From: Perilla frutescens
Taxonomy: Eukaryota > Streptophyta > Magnoliopsida > Lamiales > Lamiaceae
Length of the DNA stretch: 64,000 nt
Reading direction: 5' to 3'
Assembly: GCA_026008535.1 (NCBI GenBank)
Contig: BRKX01000003.1
Location: 24,108,001 to 24,172,000 of the forward strand
In this document: positions 11,801 to 23,638 of the stretch, piece by piece
Layout: every line of letters begins with the position of its first letter
Position numbering within the stretch: position 1 is the first letter of the stretch
The notes under the pieces: generated by a model
Told to the model about the DNA's origin: nothing
Databases searched by the model: none
What the model saw: only the letters and a program-made list of their open reading frames with translations
Position numbers and translations under genes: made by a program

Positions 11801-11814
11801 GAGGACAAATTTTT

Positions 11815-11829
11815 AAAAGTTGGGGAGAT
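11815..11829 (+). other. Polypurine tract of Gypsy-1
   Basis: AAAAGTTGGGGAGAT lies immediately before the 3' LTR start TGTGATACCCC at 11830. This is the expected plus-strand priming site. Confidence 0.75.
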
Positions 11830-13286
11830 TGTGATACCCCGTCTCTTTTTCTAAATTATGAATTATAATTTTGGAAAATGAATTTGAATTAATATTTTTT
11901 GAATATTGATCATGTGAGTATGTTTGTATATTATGTCGTTGTTTTAATGCAGGTTATTCCACTTGAGCTGATACGTCATAGCACGGTTACACTATGCTGA
12001 TTGCATAATGGAATTTGAAATTTAACATTTAAATTGTCGAGTTACATGATAATGAATGAGTGTGTTTATATTTAATTTTGATTTGAAATACCTCAATTTT
12101 ATGTAATTTTTGTGTGTGCATTGAATGAGTAGTAAATATGTCTTGAAAATTTAAGTTGTGTATTGTATGTGTTTTCGAAAATAGCATAAATCGAGGGTCT
12201 CGCTGAGTTTCGGTAGGGTTGCGTCCGGAGGTCATAACTTTAGACTCGGTTGGAACCACGAGGCCAATAAGTACTCAAATCGAAGCTCTTTCAAAAATCT
12301 ACAGTATGAGCGTGACCGGATAGCGCAACCCCATTCGAGTCGCGTTCTGAGGGGTCTACAGCACGACCATTAAACGCGAACCCCTCGGTCGCGTGTCACC
12401 AGCTTCAGAGAGCTATTTTTCTTTGTCTCGAACGCGACCTTCGAGCGCGACCACCCCTAGGCCACGCCCCGTTTCGGAAATTCCAACCTATAAATACAAC
12501 ACTTTACTCATTTCCTCTTCATTTCTTACTTCATTTGGGCGATTCGTCTTCCAAATTCTCTCAACATCTTCTTTTAGTTTTGGAGTGGAATCTCCCATCA
12601 TCATCCATCAACTAAGGTAACTCCTATATCTCTTCTACTTAGGGATTAAACACCCATTTCTTGTTAAATCAAACCTAGGGTTTGTTTCCAAAAATTAGGG
12701 TTTTTCAATTCTATTGATCTCCATGCTTTGATATCTCAAACATATGGTTTATTTACTCCATTGAAGCTATATGTGTTGTTAAATTGAAATCTCCATGGTT
12801 CATTGTTACTAGGGTTTGTATTTTTGCCATAATTTCCCCCTTGTTTGTTGATGTTTGATTGGAGGAGTTGTGATATCTTTATGAAGATGATTTTCATGTA
12901 TGTTAGAGCCCTAGGATGAAGGTATTTGTATTTGAAATGTTGGGTTTAAAGGATTTAAATTGAGTCATGATCATGTGGCTTAAATGTGTGCACGTAACGT
13001 GTTTGATTAAATGTTTCAAAGAGTTTTAATGTGTATTTTGAGTCCAAAATCATATTATGAGTTGGTATATCCATGATTGTGTATATGGATATGTTTGAAG
13101 ACCTTAAAGTAAAGTATAGCATGAGTTTGGTCAAAGTTATGATTTATTTGTATAACTCGACATCTAAAGTGAAAAGGGAATTGAAAGGTGCTTGGTGACG
13201 TATTGGGGCTCGAGGTGGACAAATTGTGCACGGCTAAGGAGTATTTCAAAGGTTGAGAATTGTGAAAGCGTCTCATAAGGTGGGGT
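11830..13286 (+). repeat. 3' LTR of Gypsy-1, left part
   Basis: It matches 5077 to about 6533 of the 5' LTR with scattered substitutions and small indels, and has a TATA box at 12489-12496. It is cut at GGGGT, where Copia-1 is inserted. Confidence 0.88.
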
Positions 13287-14722
13287 TGTTGGTTTTGTAT
13301 ATACTGGAAGACCTGTCTTTGTATACTTTTTTGATGATATGATGATATGAAATGAAAGTTATTGCAGTCACTGTTTGCATTTAGATTATGTTCTATAATT
13401 GTTTTATGCAATGTTCCATATACTTACATTGTAGATGATATGGTGTGGAGAGTCACACGGTAAAATCATATCATTAGAACCTTATAATGTATTAAAGAGC
13501 TCACGGCTTAGATGGTCTTGAACACACCATCGGTACACCGTAGAATAATCTGATAAGTTAGTTTATCTTGACTAACTGATTATTCTAGTACACTAGTTAG
13601 TGTATTGAGGAGGATCACGATAGGATACTATTCTCTGTCTCTGACCCAGTTACTGAGAGAATAAAGATCCACAGAGTTCGGGTTCTGAACTCATGTGATA
13701 TTGGCGAGCATATGTGTGCGTTGTTTATTACTTTGATTTATCAATGGGTGAGATCTTTTCGTAGATCGAATTCGATATCTTGGGTAATAACAATGTATAC
13801 ATGATGTCTCGAGCAGTATGCATGAGCACTATGTCCTGGTGCGCCAGGTTGATGATGTTCTCTTGAGGAAGCACAAGTTCATGTTGAAACCCTGCAGGTG
13901 GAATTTATTCCGTACATGAATAAAGCTTGTGTGGTACCACTCAAGGTTTTAGATGTTAATTAATTATAGCTGTCAGAGGCTTACATAATTAATTAATGAA
14001 CATTATATCTTAAACACGGGGAATGGCTGGACTAAAGGAGAAAGCATATTCGTAAATATGTATTAAATTGGTAGGTCAGTTTTACTTCTTTAGTGGAATA
14101 AAAGTAAAACTTAATTTATTTAATTATATCCTAGGTTTATTGGATATTAGATATTAAATAAATTAGTGGGCCAATTTAATATTCTTCTAGATCCCTGTTG
14201 TAGCCCAATTGACTGATAGTGGACTGGATATTGAACTTGAGATAGATGCCCAAGCCCAGTAGGGTTGGAACATGAAATTTCGCCCCTCCCTATATATAAG
14301 GGGAGGGGGGGGGGCACGAAATTTTATGATTTTATTCATAGGAAATCAGCCCCTCTTAGTCTCTCAAAGTTATCCACAGATTTCACAATTCTATCTAGTA
14401 GATTTCAGCCCACTCTGAATCTAGATACAGTCCGGGAATACAACAGAAGATCTTGGAGTGGAATACAGTGGTGGTCGAAATTTTGAGTGCTAGGTGGCGC
14501 CAACTACAGTTCATTCAACAGCAAGATTAGATCTTTAATCTTGTCCACAGACCGTCTATCGATTTGTAAGTAGATTCGTTTCTATGTCTTCCGCTTTATT
14601 AGATTCGAATCTGCTTTGCATGCTTTTTGTATAGACTGTGATAAACATGCATGTTACATAAAATTATGATTTGCATGAACACGGATTAATGAACAACCAA
14701 ATGATCCTGCGGTGGTTTAATT
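13287..14722 (+). repeat. 5' LTR of Copia-1, lacking its last 16 bases
   Basis: It matches 21120-22550, but homology stops after GGTGGTTTAATT. The terminal 16 bases present in the 3' LTR (CGAAAAAACCCCAACA) and in the solo LTR at 49156 are missing. No tRNA primer site follows. A small deletion over the LTR/primer junction is the simplest explanation. Confidence 0.85.
14283..14311 (+). promoter_or_regulatory. TATA box inside a C/G hairpin, Copia-1 5' LTR
   Basis: CCCCTCCC, then TATATATAA, then GGGGAGGGG: the TATA box sits in the loop of a G/C-rich inverted repeat. The same arrangement recurs at 22114-22140 and, inverted, in the solo LTR near 49579-49608. The length of the G run differs between copies. 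Confidence 0.6.
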
Positions 14723-17093
14723 GTCATGTGTTTCGATTTTATGGTATTCAAAACTTGGAAGAATTTGAGATGTAAAAATTGAGAATTCTAGTTTTGAGGG
14801 TACTTGAATTTTCGGTCACTATGAGATTAAATTTGGGATGATATTTGATGCTCTTCAAATTTCCAGATTTAATCGTCATAGGGTTCGAAAATTTAGATGT
14901 CAAATTTTCGAATTTGATGTGTTAAAAATTCCCTAATTTGGTGTAGTAATTTTCGGCACTTTTGGAATTAAGTTTGGATGATGTTTTGATCAAGATCAAA
15001 TTTTCAGATTTATTTCCTAGTGTGTTCAAAAATTATGATGATTAGAATTGGATTTGGTGATTTTTGATGTATATCAAAGATTACCTAATTCTAATCTAGA
15101 TAGGTTTGAAATTAGAATTTTAAATTTGATAATTTTTGAAGTGGATCAAAATTTCCAGATTTTTATTCTTGAAAATTTCGAAACCTATAGCTATATAATT
15201 TGGAATAGTTTTTTGATTAATGTCAAAATTTCCAAATGTGAAATATAGTGTAATTTTCGATTTTAATAAATTAATTTGGAGAAGATTTTGATGAAAATCA
15301 AATTTCCAGATTTATTAATTAATGTGGATCGAAAATTTGAATGTGTTGGATTTAGATTTGATATTATTTGATGTATATCTTAATTTACCTAATTTTAATC
15401 TAGATAGATTTGAAAATAGAATTTTAAATTTGGAAGAATTTGAAGTGGATCAAATTTCCTGATTTATTATTCTTGTAATTTTCGAATTTTATGGATTAAA
15501 AATTGGATAAGGTGATTTTGGATATATACAAATAATTATCAAAATCCAATTGTGATAAGATTTTAAATTTGGATAAGTTTTGGAAGATTTTGGATTGGAA
15601 TCAAATCTCCAAACTTTATCCTTAAAGATTTAGATTCTTATGGATAATATTTGGATTAGATTTTTGATTTATATCAATATATCCAATTATTATTTAATTA
15701 GGGTGGTTAGAAAATACTAAATAAATTTGGTGGATAATTATTAATAATTTCCAGATTTATTTTGATGATATTTTCGAAATATGCAAGATTTAAATTGGTG
15801 GATAATTATTTTAATTTCCAATTTTTATCTTGTGGATAATATCGAATTAATTAATTTAATTAATTGTAAAATTCGATTATTATTTAATATTCATGCATAG
15901 ATATCATATGTTATTTTATGTGGATCATATAATACATGATTGTTGGTTTTTGTAGACTGTGTTTGTTTGCAGGTTTACCAACTAACATGGCTCCTTTATT
16001 TTATGTGATGTATGTTTATGTTGAATGGATGTTGGCCGTATGCTGGTTTGGCTACGTGATTTTAATCCATGAGAAAATCCATGGATTAGGTCTAGGTTTT
16101 ATTTTACGTTGTTTTAATGTAATAGATATAAAGTTGTTAGACCGAGTTTTTGAGTTGTAATTTTTATTCTAGCAATATTAGATTTTTCCTTTTGGAATAG
16201 ATAGTCTGTATTGAATAAAGATCGGAGATCAACTCAAAAGAAGGAAAGTGGTTCAGCACCAAAAAGGAAGGTTCACCGGTTCACGTCTCGAAACCCTAAA
16301 TGGAGCTAGGATTTTCGGCGAGGCGCGGTGAAGGGGCGGCGGTTTCAAAGCCTATTCCGGAGCTGACTTTCCAGTTTTATCTCATCAATCAACATGAGAT
16401 ATAAGCCATGATAGTTGGAATATTACTGTTGCTTATTATGTTGAAGCATGCAATGGATGTTTATCATTTTATGTGATGTTTGCATGTTCGATAATGGGAT
16501 AAAATGAAACCTCAAACATAAATAACTAAGTGGGAGAGATTCATACCAAAGTATGTAGAAAATCTCATACGGTCTCCATTAAAATCTGGTTTAATTGAGA
16601 AGTGATGGGCATGCGCGTTGACATCGGTCTTCCTCCATATCGGATGTGTCATATCACAGATTTCTCTAGAAATTAAATCTCCTAAATGGATAGCTGTAGA
16701 ACACTATTAGGACTAACTGACTCCTCCATCTGGAGCAGTTAAATTCGAATAGTGCTCTTGGTGCGAAGATAATGGTGTGCACACTTAGATGTAATTTATT
16801 GATAAACGTCCACACGATCGTGGCTTATCAGTTAGACGATTAGATGACCGTGCTAATTATCCGGCTATTAATTTGCTTGTTGTAAGGAAGCTCAACTGGA
16901 GGCAAATTAAAGGTTTAACCTATTTAAAGATGTTTTTTATAAACGTCTACACTATCGTGGCTTATAAAAGATGTTTTTAAAGTGTCGGTGGAAAAGTATA
17001 TAATTTTTATGAGGCTTTCAATTATATACTGTTTATCCTAAACTTGTTATGTGACTGTACTGTATATTTAATTTCAGTTATTTCATATCATCA
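14723..17093 (+). other. Copia-1 untranslated leader with degenerate repeats
   Basis: This 2.37-kb stretch lies between the truncated 5' LTR and the gag start. From 14745 to 15880 it is very AT-rich and built of diverged repeats (for example 15040-15188 and 15348-15496, about 306 bases apart) sharing GTGGATCAAA, TTCCAGATTT and TCTAGATAG. From 16200 to 17093 the composition is more mixed, with no domain recognised. The small open frame 15936-16160 (74 codons) resembles nothing I know. A TTTGTTTGCAG/G acceptor-like site lies at about 15964-15974, and a GTAAGT donor-like site lies in the LTR near 14566. Confidence 0.55.
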
Positions 17094-18548
17094 ATGGCAC
17101 TCTCCAATCTGTCCTCAATCCTCAAAGAAAACAAACTTGTCGGTGAAATCTACAATGACTGGATTTGTAACCTTAACTTAGTTCTTGTTGCTGAGGGACA
17201 CAAGTTTGTGCTTGAAGAGGTTTGTCCTCAGACGCCAGATGAGGGTTCTGACGAAGCTCAAAAGGTTGCATATGATAAGTGGCTTAGGTCTAATGAGATA
17301 GCGCGCTGTTACATTTTGGCATCTATGTCAAGTGTGTTGCAACATCAGCATGAGCCTATGAAAACTGCTTATGATATCATGTACAATCTTAGGCAGCTAT
17401 TCGGTCATCAAAACCGCTCGGCACGCTATTTGGCAATGAAGAAACTAATGGATGCGAGAATGTCTGACTCCACACCTGTTAGGGATCACGTTCTCATGAT
17501 GATGGGGTATTTATCTGAGATCGAGACCTTGGGTGGAGAGTTAGATGGCGATTCTCAAATCGACATTGTTCTTCATAGCTTGTCTTCAAAGTTTGAGCAG
17601 TTCAGGCTGAATTTTAACATGATTAAAAGGGATGTCAGCCTGACTGAACTGCTCATAGATCTTCAGGCAGCTGAATTGCTCCAAAAGAGCAATCCTGAGG
17701 CCCATATAGCTGAAAAAGGAGCGTCTTCTTCTGGTGGAAAAAGGAAGAAGAGAAACGCACCTAAGAAGGCTGCAGATGAGGCGCCTAAGGTGAAGAAGCC
17801 AAAGGTAAAGATTCCTCCCGAGGAATTCAAGTCGAAGACTAAGTGCTTCAAGTGCGGCCAACTAGGTCACTGGAAGGCGGCGTGTCCTAACAAGAAGAAG
17901 AAGAGAGGTACATCTCACACTCTGGTTGTGGAAACATGTTTAGTAACTTGTTCTACCCAGTCATGGGTAGTAGATACTGGAGCTACTGATCATGTTTGCA
18001 TGTCTTTACAGGGGTTCCTGGTAAAAAGACAGCTGAGTGAGGACGAGATCACCGTCTACATGGGCAATGCTACGAGAGTGGCGGCTGTTGCAGTGGGAGA
18101 CGTTGTTTTACCTTTCAGTAGTGATAGAACTTTGGTTTTGAAAGATTGTCTTTATGTGCCTGGTTTTAGGCGAAACTTGATTTCAGTTTCTAAATTGATT
18201 ATGGATGGATATTCTGTTTCTTTTGATAACAAAGTAGTTATCTTTAGTGGTAAACATTTTATCTGTTCTGGCACATTGGATGGACACTTATACTTTCTTA
18301 AACCAACTGAAAACACTACGCAAAGACAACTGTTGAATACATCGATCATAAACCCTAACAAGAGAAAAGAACCTTCGGAATTGAATCAAACCTATCTTTG
18401 GCATCTAAGGCTAGGTCACATTAACCTTAAGAGGATACAAAGGCTTGTAAATGATGGACCATTATCTTCTTTGGTACTGGAATCATTTTCTTTGTGTGAA
18501 TCCTGTTTGGAAGGTAAAATGACCAAGCGTCCTTTCCAGTCAAAATGA
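17094..18548 (+). CDS. Copia-1 gag, protease and pre-integrase (484 codons)
   Basis: The first part of the Copia-1 polyprotein. Residues 1-210 form a Copia gag capsid (MKKLMDARM, HSLSSKFEQF, DLQAAE). Lysine-rich sequence precedes a CCHC zinc knuckle CFKCGQLGHWKAAC (about 251-264) that would bind element RNA. The aspartic protease active site WVVDTGATDH is at about 291-300. The GAG-pre-integrase region WHLRLGHINLKRI and CESCLEGK (about 436-475) supplies the integrase HHCC zinc finger. ATG at 17094 follows a non-coding leader and begins the gag homology. The TGA at 18546 is premature: the same frame continues directly into integrase, and a glycine codon (GGA) is the likely ancestor. Confidence 0.9.
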   Translation: MALSNLSSILKENKLVGEIYNDWICNLNLVLVAEGHKFVLEEVCPQTPDEGSDEAQKVAYDKWLRSNEIARCYILASMSSVLQHQHEPMKTAYDIMYNLRQLFGHQNRSARYLAMKKLMDARMSDSTPVRDHVLMMMGYLSEIETLGGELDGDSQIDIVLHSLSSKFEQFRLNFNMIKRDVSLTELLIDLQAAELLQKSNPEAHIAEKGASSSGGKRKKRNAPKKAADEAPKVKKPKVKIPPEEFKSKTKCFKCGQLGHWKAACPNKKKKRGTSHTLVVETCLVTCSTQSWVVDTGATDHVCMSLQGFLVKRQLSEDEITVYMGNATRVAAVAVGDVVLPFSSDRTLVLKDCLYVPGFRRNLISVSKLIMDGYSVSFDNKVVIFSGKHFICSGTLDGHLYFLKPTENTTQRQLLNTSIINPNKRKEPSELNQTYLWHLRLGHINLKRIQRLVNDGPLSSLVLESFSLCESCLEGKMTKRPFQSK

Positions 18549-19058
18549 AATAGATGCGAAGGGCTATTAGATTTGATTCACTCTGACCTATGCGGCCCTA
18601 TGTCAGTTCAAAATCGAGGAGGGTTCGAGTATTTCATCACTCTCATTGATGATTACTCTAGATACGGTTATATCTACCTGTTACGTCGCAAGTCTGAATG
18701 CTTTGAGAAATTCAAAGAGTTTAAGGCGGAAGCGGAGAAACGAACAGGCAGAAGTATCAAGTCACTACGTTCTGATCATGGTGGCGAGTACCTCTCAAGC
18801 GAATTTAGGGATTACATGGCAGAGAGTGGGATTACATCCCAGTTGACTGCGCCTGGAACGCCACAACAGAATGGCGTGGCAGAAAGAAGGAATCGTACAT
18901 TGTTAGAGATGGTTAGATCGATGATGAGTTATTCTGAGTTGCCCATTTCGTTCTGGGGATATGCCCTGGAAACGGCAGCCTATATTCTTAACTTGGTTCC
19001 ATCAAAATCAGTTCCTGCTACACCTACAGAACTATGGACTGGACGAAAGCCAGTTTGA
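18549..19058 (+). pseudogene. Copia-1 integrase catalytic core
   Basis: In frame with the upstream gag-protease after the TGA at 18546. It shows the retroviral integrase core: LIHSDLCGPM (first Asp), LIDDYSRYGYIYLL, SLRSDHGGEYLSSEF (second Asp) and QQNGVAERRNRTLLEM (catalytic Glu). It would insert element cDNA into the genome. The frame ends at a stop after TGRKPV because one base is lost near 19052. The missing continuation SLNHIRIWGSPAHV is found in another frame starting within the same sequence, so this is a frameshift and not a natural end. Confidence 0.9.
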
Positions 19059-19882
19059 ACCATATTCGGATTTGGGGTAGCCCAGCACACGTGTTGGACA
19101 AGGAAGCTGATAAGCTGGCTCCTCGTACTGATGTAAGGCTATTCGTTGGATATCCTAGAGGAACGAAAGGTGGTTTATTTTATAGTCCTAAGGATCAGAA
19201 GATCATTGTTAGCACCAATGCTCGATTATTAGAGGAAGACTATGTCATAAACCACAAACCAAGGAGTCACGTTATCCTTGAGGAGTTAAGGGAAGGAACG
19301 AATCCTACACCAGTTGTACAAGAAGAGGAACCACCAAACACTGCACAACGTGTCATAGAAGTACAGGAACTGCCTTGTCACAGTGGGAGGGTTGTACGCC
19401 AACCTGATAGATTCATTGGTCTGGGAGAGGCTTCAGATTTCCCAGAGGGTCTCAATGAATTGGATCCCAGGACCTATGACGAGGCAATTCGAGATAAAGA
19501 TGCAGATTCTTGGAAAACTGCAATGGAATCTGAGATTCGATCTATGGATCACAATCAAGTCTGGAAACTTGTAGAACCACTAGATGGGGTAAAACCCATT
19601 GGCTGTAAGTGGGTCTACAAGCGCAAGAGAGGATCTGATGGGAAGGTTGAAACCTTCAAAGCTAGATTGGTGGCAAAATGGTATACTCAGAAAGAAGGGA
19701 TCGATTATGAGGAAACCTTTTCGCCGGTAGCCATGCTTAAGTCAATCCGGATTCTCTTGTCTATTGCCGCTCATTTGGATTATGAGATCTGGCAGATGGA
19801 TGTCAAGACAGCTTTCCTAAACGGAAGTCTTGAGGAAAACATTCACATGAAACAACCAGAGGGATTCATTGCTAAGGGCTGA
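19034..19882 (+). pseudogene. Copia-1 integrase C-terminus and start of reverse transcriptase
   Basis: Continues the polyprotein after the frameshift near 19052. It has an integrase tail (SLNHIRIWGSPAHVLDKEAD, LFVGYPRGTKGG, VSTNARLLEEDYV), a variable linker, then the start of Copia RT (DSWKTAMESEI, KPIGCKWVYKRK, FKARLVAKWYTQKEGIDYEE, QMDVKTAFLNGSLEE). In Copia RT the AK-Y position is normally glycine; here it is tryptophan (TGG), which may be a G-to-T change. It ends at a TGA at 19880-19882, after which the same frame continues, so the stop is premature. Confidence 0.88.
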
Positions 19883-21043
19883 GAGCACTTGGTGTGTAAG
19901 CTTAAGAGATCCATTTATGGACTTAAGCAGGCATCGAGGTCTTGGAACATCCGATTTGACGAGGTTATCCAGTCATATGGATTCGTGCAAAGTCCGGATG
20001 AGAGCTGTGTGTACAAGAAATGTGACGGAAACGTGGTGGCATTCCTCGTACTTTATGTTGATGACATCTTGCTTATTGGAAACAGTAAGAAGGCGTTGTC
20101 AAACATTAGGGTGTGGCTGTCCGAGCAGTTCGATATGAAGGATCTGGGTGAAGCCGGACATGTCCTTGGCATCAAGATCATTCGAGATCGCCAGAAAAGG
20201 ATGTTATGTCTGTCCCAGGCGACTTATATCGATACAGTGCTAGCTAGATTTGGCATGCAAGATTCCAAGAAAGGTTTTATACCTTACAGGCATGGAATTC
20301 ATCTATCCAAGGAAATGTGTCCCCAAACACAGTCTGAGATAGAGGAAATGAAGAAAGTACCATATGCTTCGGCTGTGGGAAGTTTGATGTATGCTATGCT
20401 ATGCACTAGGCCTGATATATGCTATGTTGTTGGCATGGTAAGCAGATATCAGTCTAACCCTGGACAAGGTCACTGGACTGCGGTCAAAAACATTCTCAAG
20501 TACCTTAAAAGGACTCGAGATTATATGTTGGTTTTCCGCTCTGATAGTCTAGTACCTTTGGGTTACACGGACTCAGATTTTCAATCCGACAAAGATCAGA
20601 GTAAGTCTACCTCGGGCTATGTGTTTACACTAGGAGGTGGAGCCATCGCATGGAGGAGCATTAAGCAGAAATGCATTGCGGATTCCACCATGGAAGCTGA
20701 GTATGTAGCTGCCTCTGAGGCTGCAAAAGAGGCTGTCTGGCTCCGCGGGTTCCTAGTGGGCTTGGGCGTGGTTTCTGATTTGCCTAAGACTATCACGATA
20801 TACTGTGATAACTCTGGTGCAGTGGCAAATTCGAAGGAACCCAGAGCTCACAAGGCAAGTAAACACATAGAGAGAAAGTACCATCTTATACGAGAAATCG
20901 TTAAGAGAGGAGACGTGGCAGTGGTCAAGATTGCATCGGAGGACAACCTAGCTGATCCATTTACGAAGAGCCTGGCGGCTAAGACCTTTGATGGTCACGT
21001 GGAGAAAATTGGAGTGAGATGCAGACCTAGGGATGCAGTTTGA
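19883..21043 (+). pseudogene. Copia-1 reverse transcriptase (catalytic half) and RNase H
   Basis: In frame with the preceding segment across the TGA at 19880; the first in-frame ATG is well inside the conserved RT. Motifs: CKLKRSIYGLKQASRSWN, catalytic YVDDILLIG (about 20054-20080), SQATYIDTVLARFGM, VPYASAVGSLMYAMLCTRPD. RNase H follows, with its acidic residues in YTDSDF, MEAEYVAASEA and YCDNSGAV, ending SKHIERKYHLIRE. This part converts element RNA to DNA and removes the RNA strand. The natural stop at 21041-21043 lies about 65 bases before the polypurine tract. Only the upstream lesions prevent a full polyprotein. Confidence 0.9.
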
Positions 21044-21107
21044 GTTGATAGTTTTGATTGGAGAGTTAGCTAGTTATTTATTATGCTTGAAAGACATGCT
21101 TCAAGTA

Positions 21108-21119
21108 TAAGTGGGAGAT
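21108..21119 (+). other. Polypurine tract of Copia-1
   Basis: ATAAGTGGGAGAT lies directly before the 3' LTR start TGTTGGTTTT at 21120, the usual Copia arrangement. Confidence 0.8.
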
Positions 21120-22566
21120 TGTTGGTTTTGTATACTGGAAGACTTGTCTTTGTATACTTTTTTGATGATATAATGATATGAAATGAAAGTTATTGCAGTC
21201 ACTGTTTGCATTTAGATTATGTTCTATAATTGTTTTATGCAATGTTCCATATAATTACATTGTAGATGATATGGTGTGGGGAGTCACATGGTAAGATCAT
21301 ATCATTAGAACCTTATAATGCATTAAAGAACTCACGGCTTAGATGGTCCTGAACACACCATCGGTACACCGTAGAATAATCTGATAAGTTAGTTTATCTT
21401 GACTAACTGATTATTCTAGTACACTAGTTAGTGTATTGAGGAGGATCACGATAGGATACTATTCTCTGTCTCTGACCCAGTTACTGAGAGAATAAAGATC
21501 CACAGAGTTCGGGTTCTGAACTCATGTGATATTGGCGAGCATATGTGTGCGTTGTTTATTACTTTGATTTATCAATGGGTGAGATCTTTTCGTAGATCGA
21601 ATTCGATATCTTGGGTAATAACAATGTATACATGATGTCTCGAGCAGTATGCATGAGCACTATGTCCTGGTGCGCCAGGTTGATGATGTTCTCTTGAAGA
21701 AGCACAAGTTCATGTTGAAACCCTGCAGGTGGAATTTATTCCGTACATGAATAAAGCTTGTGTGGTACTACTCAAGGTTTTAGATGTTAATTAATTATAA
21801 TTGTCAGAAGCTTACATAATTAATTAATGAACATTATATCTTAAACACGGGGAATGGCTGGACTAAAGGAGAAAGCATATTCGTAAATATGTATTAAATT
21901 GGTAGGTCAGTTTTACTTCTTTAGTGGAATAAAAGTAAAACTTAATTTATTTAATTATATCCTAGGTTTATTGGATATTAGATATTAAATAAATTAGTGG
22001 GCCAATTTAATATTCTTCTAGATCCCTGTTGTAGCCCAATTGACTGATAGTGGACTGGATATTGAACTTGAGATAGAGGCCCAAGCCCAGTAGGGTTGGA
22101 ACATGAAATTTCGCCCCTCCCTATATATAAGGGGAGGGGGGGCACGAAATTTTATGATTTTATTCATAGGAAATCAGCCCCTCTTAGTCTCTCAAAGTTA
22201 TCCACAGATTTCACAATTCTATCTAGTAGATTTCAGCCCACTCTGAATCTAGATACAGTCCGAGAATACAACAGAAGATCTTGGAGTGGAATACAGTGGT
22301 GGTCGAAATTTTGAGTGCTAGGTGGCGCCAACTACAGTTCATTCAAAAACAAGATTAGATCTTTAATCTTGTCCACAGACCGTCTATCGATTTGTAAGTA
22401 GATTCGTTTCTATGTCTTCCGCTTTATTAGATTCGAATCTGCTTTGCATGCTTTTTGTATAGACTGTGATAAACATGCATGTTACATAAAATTATGATTT
22501 GCATGAACACGGATTAATGAACAACCAAATGATCATGCGGTGGTTTAATTCGAAAAAACCCCAACA
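21120..22566 (+). repeat. 3' LTR of Copia-1
   Basis: This 1,447-bp LTR starts TGTTGG and ends CCAACA. It is complete and matches the solo LTR at 49156-50604 (inverted) over its whole length. It has a TATA box at 22122-22130. Confidence 0.9.
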
Positions 22567-23638
22567 AGGGTAACTCTAAACTGTGAACACGTGTAAGGTT
22601 ATAGTTATTGTTGTACTTTGATTGTATAAGTATGAAGGGTCTTCGGACCAGAGATAAAAGAGATCCTTCGGGGTCGACAAAGAGACCCTTCGGGGCAGAG
22701 ATCCTTTGGGATCGAATATAGACCTGTTAATGTCCTCCCTAGGGGGTAGTATGTCTGCGGGCATCCCTACAGGGCCAAAGATGTTCATTAACGGGGGCAT
22801 CATGATGTTTAGACCCTACGGGGTTGAGACTAGTCTCCACAAAGTAAAGAAAAGTCCATATGTTATATTTTCACTTGTGCAATTGACTATAACTGTTTAT
22901 AGTGTTCCCCACTGAGTATGTTGTTAAATACTCACCCCATTCATTCAATAAATTTCAGGTTGAGGAGTCGGAGCCCGAGTAGGAGCGTTATGAACACAAG
23001 AGAACCCCACAAGCTTGTGTTTAATTTTGCTTGCTTTTGAATATGCATATTATTAGTATTATTACATTGATCATTCTTTCTGTTTTATGAACAACGATTA
23101 TTGGGGATGGGAATAGCCTGATCTTTTGTGGTTATGCTATGTTTAACTCGATATAACATGCAATGATTTAAAGGCGGGTCGTTTGACCTAGGAGCCTATG
23201 TTGTGTAAATATAGGTGGTTGTATTCTTATGCTATGTTTGTTAATTTAGGGTACTAGACGGGCGGGTTGTTTAAGACCTATGAGCCCGATAGGTTGGATG
23301 ATTGCATGAATGATGTGGATAGGTTTATTAGATGCTTCTACTTAAATCCATGTTGTGTGATAGGGTAGATTCGATGGGTTGCATGTTATAATTATGGAAG
23401 AAAATTTATATTCGGAATTATGATGTTATTTTCTCATAATGAAATTTGATCTTAGCTTCCGCTCAATCTATTAAGAGAACGCAAACGCATGTAAATGAAT
23501 TATATGTTTAGTGACGTGGCCAAACGGAGTAGTTTGGGGCGTTACAAGTATGTTTAGTGACGTGGCCAAACGGAGTAGTTTGGGGCGTTACAAGTATGTT
23601 AAGTGACGTGGCCAAACGGAGTGGTTTGGGGCGTTACT
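22567..23638 (+). repeat. 3' LTR of Gypsy-1, right part
   Basis: The LTR resumes after Copia-1. The first five bases AGGGT are the copied target site (GGGGT on the left, one change). The rest matches about 6534-7625 and ends GGCGTTACT, where the final A of the LTR has become T. The duplicated target CATAT follows directly. Confidence 0.85.

Larger units (their letters stand above)
13287..22566 (+). mobile_element. Copia-1: near-intact Ty1/Copia element nested in Gypsy-1
   Basis: A 9,280-bp element with LTRs at 13287-14722 and 21120-22566, starting TGTTGGTTTT and ending CCCCAACA. Target duplications are GGGGT (13282-13286) and AGGGT (22567-22571). The domain order gag, protease, integrase, RT, RNase H is that of Copia. 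The two LTRs differ at only scattered sites by eye, so it is young compared with its host element. A solo LTR of the same family sits at 49156-50604. Without alignments I leave the clade open. Confidence 0.9.

Noticed and set aside
15936..16160. 74-codon frame in the Copia-1 leader
   Set aside because: Low-complexity hydrophobic reading in AT-rich leader, no family match. Kept only as part of the leader description.
17586..17861. Minus-strand open frames opposite Copia-1 gag (91 and 62 codons)
   Set aside because: They are shadows of the conserved gag-protease frame on the plus strand and have no domain resemblance.
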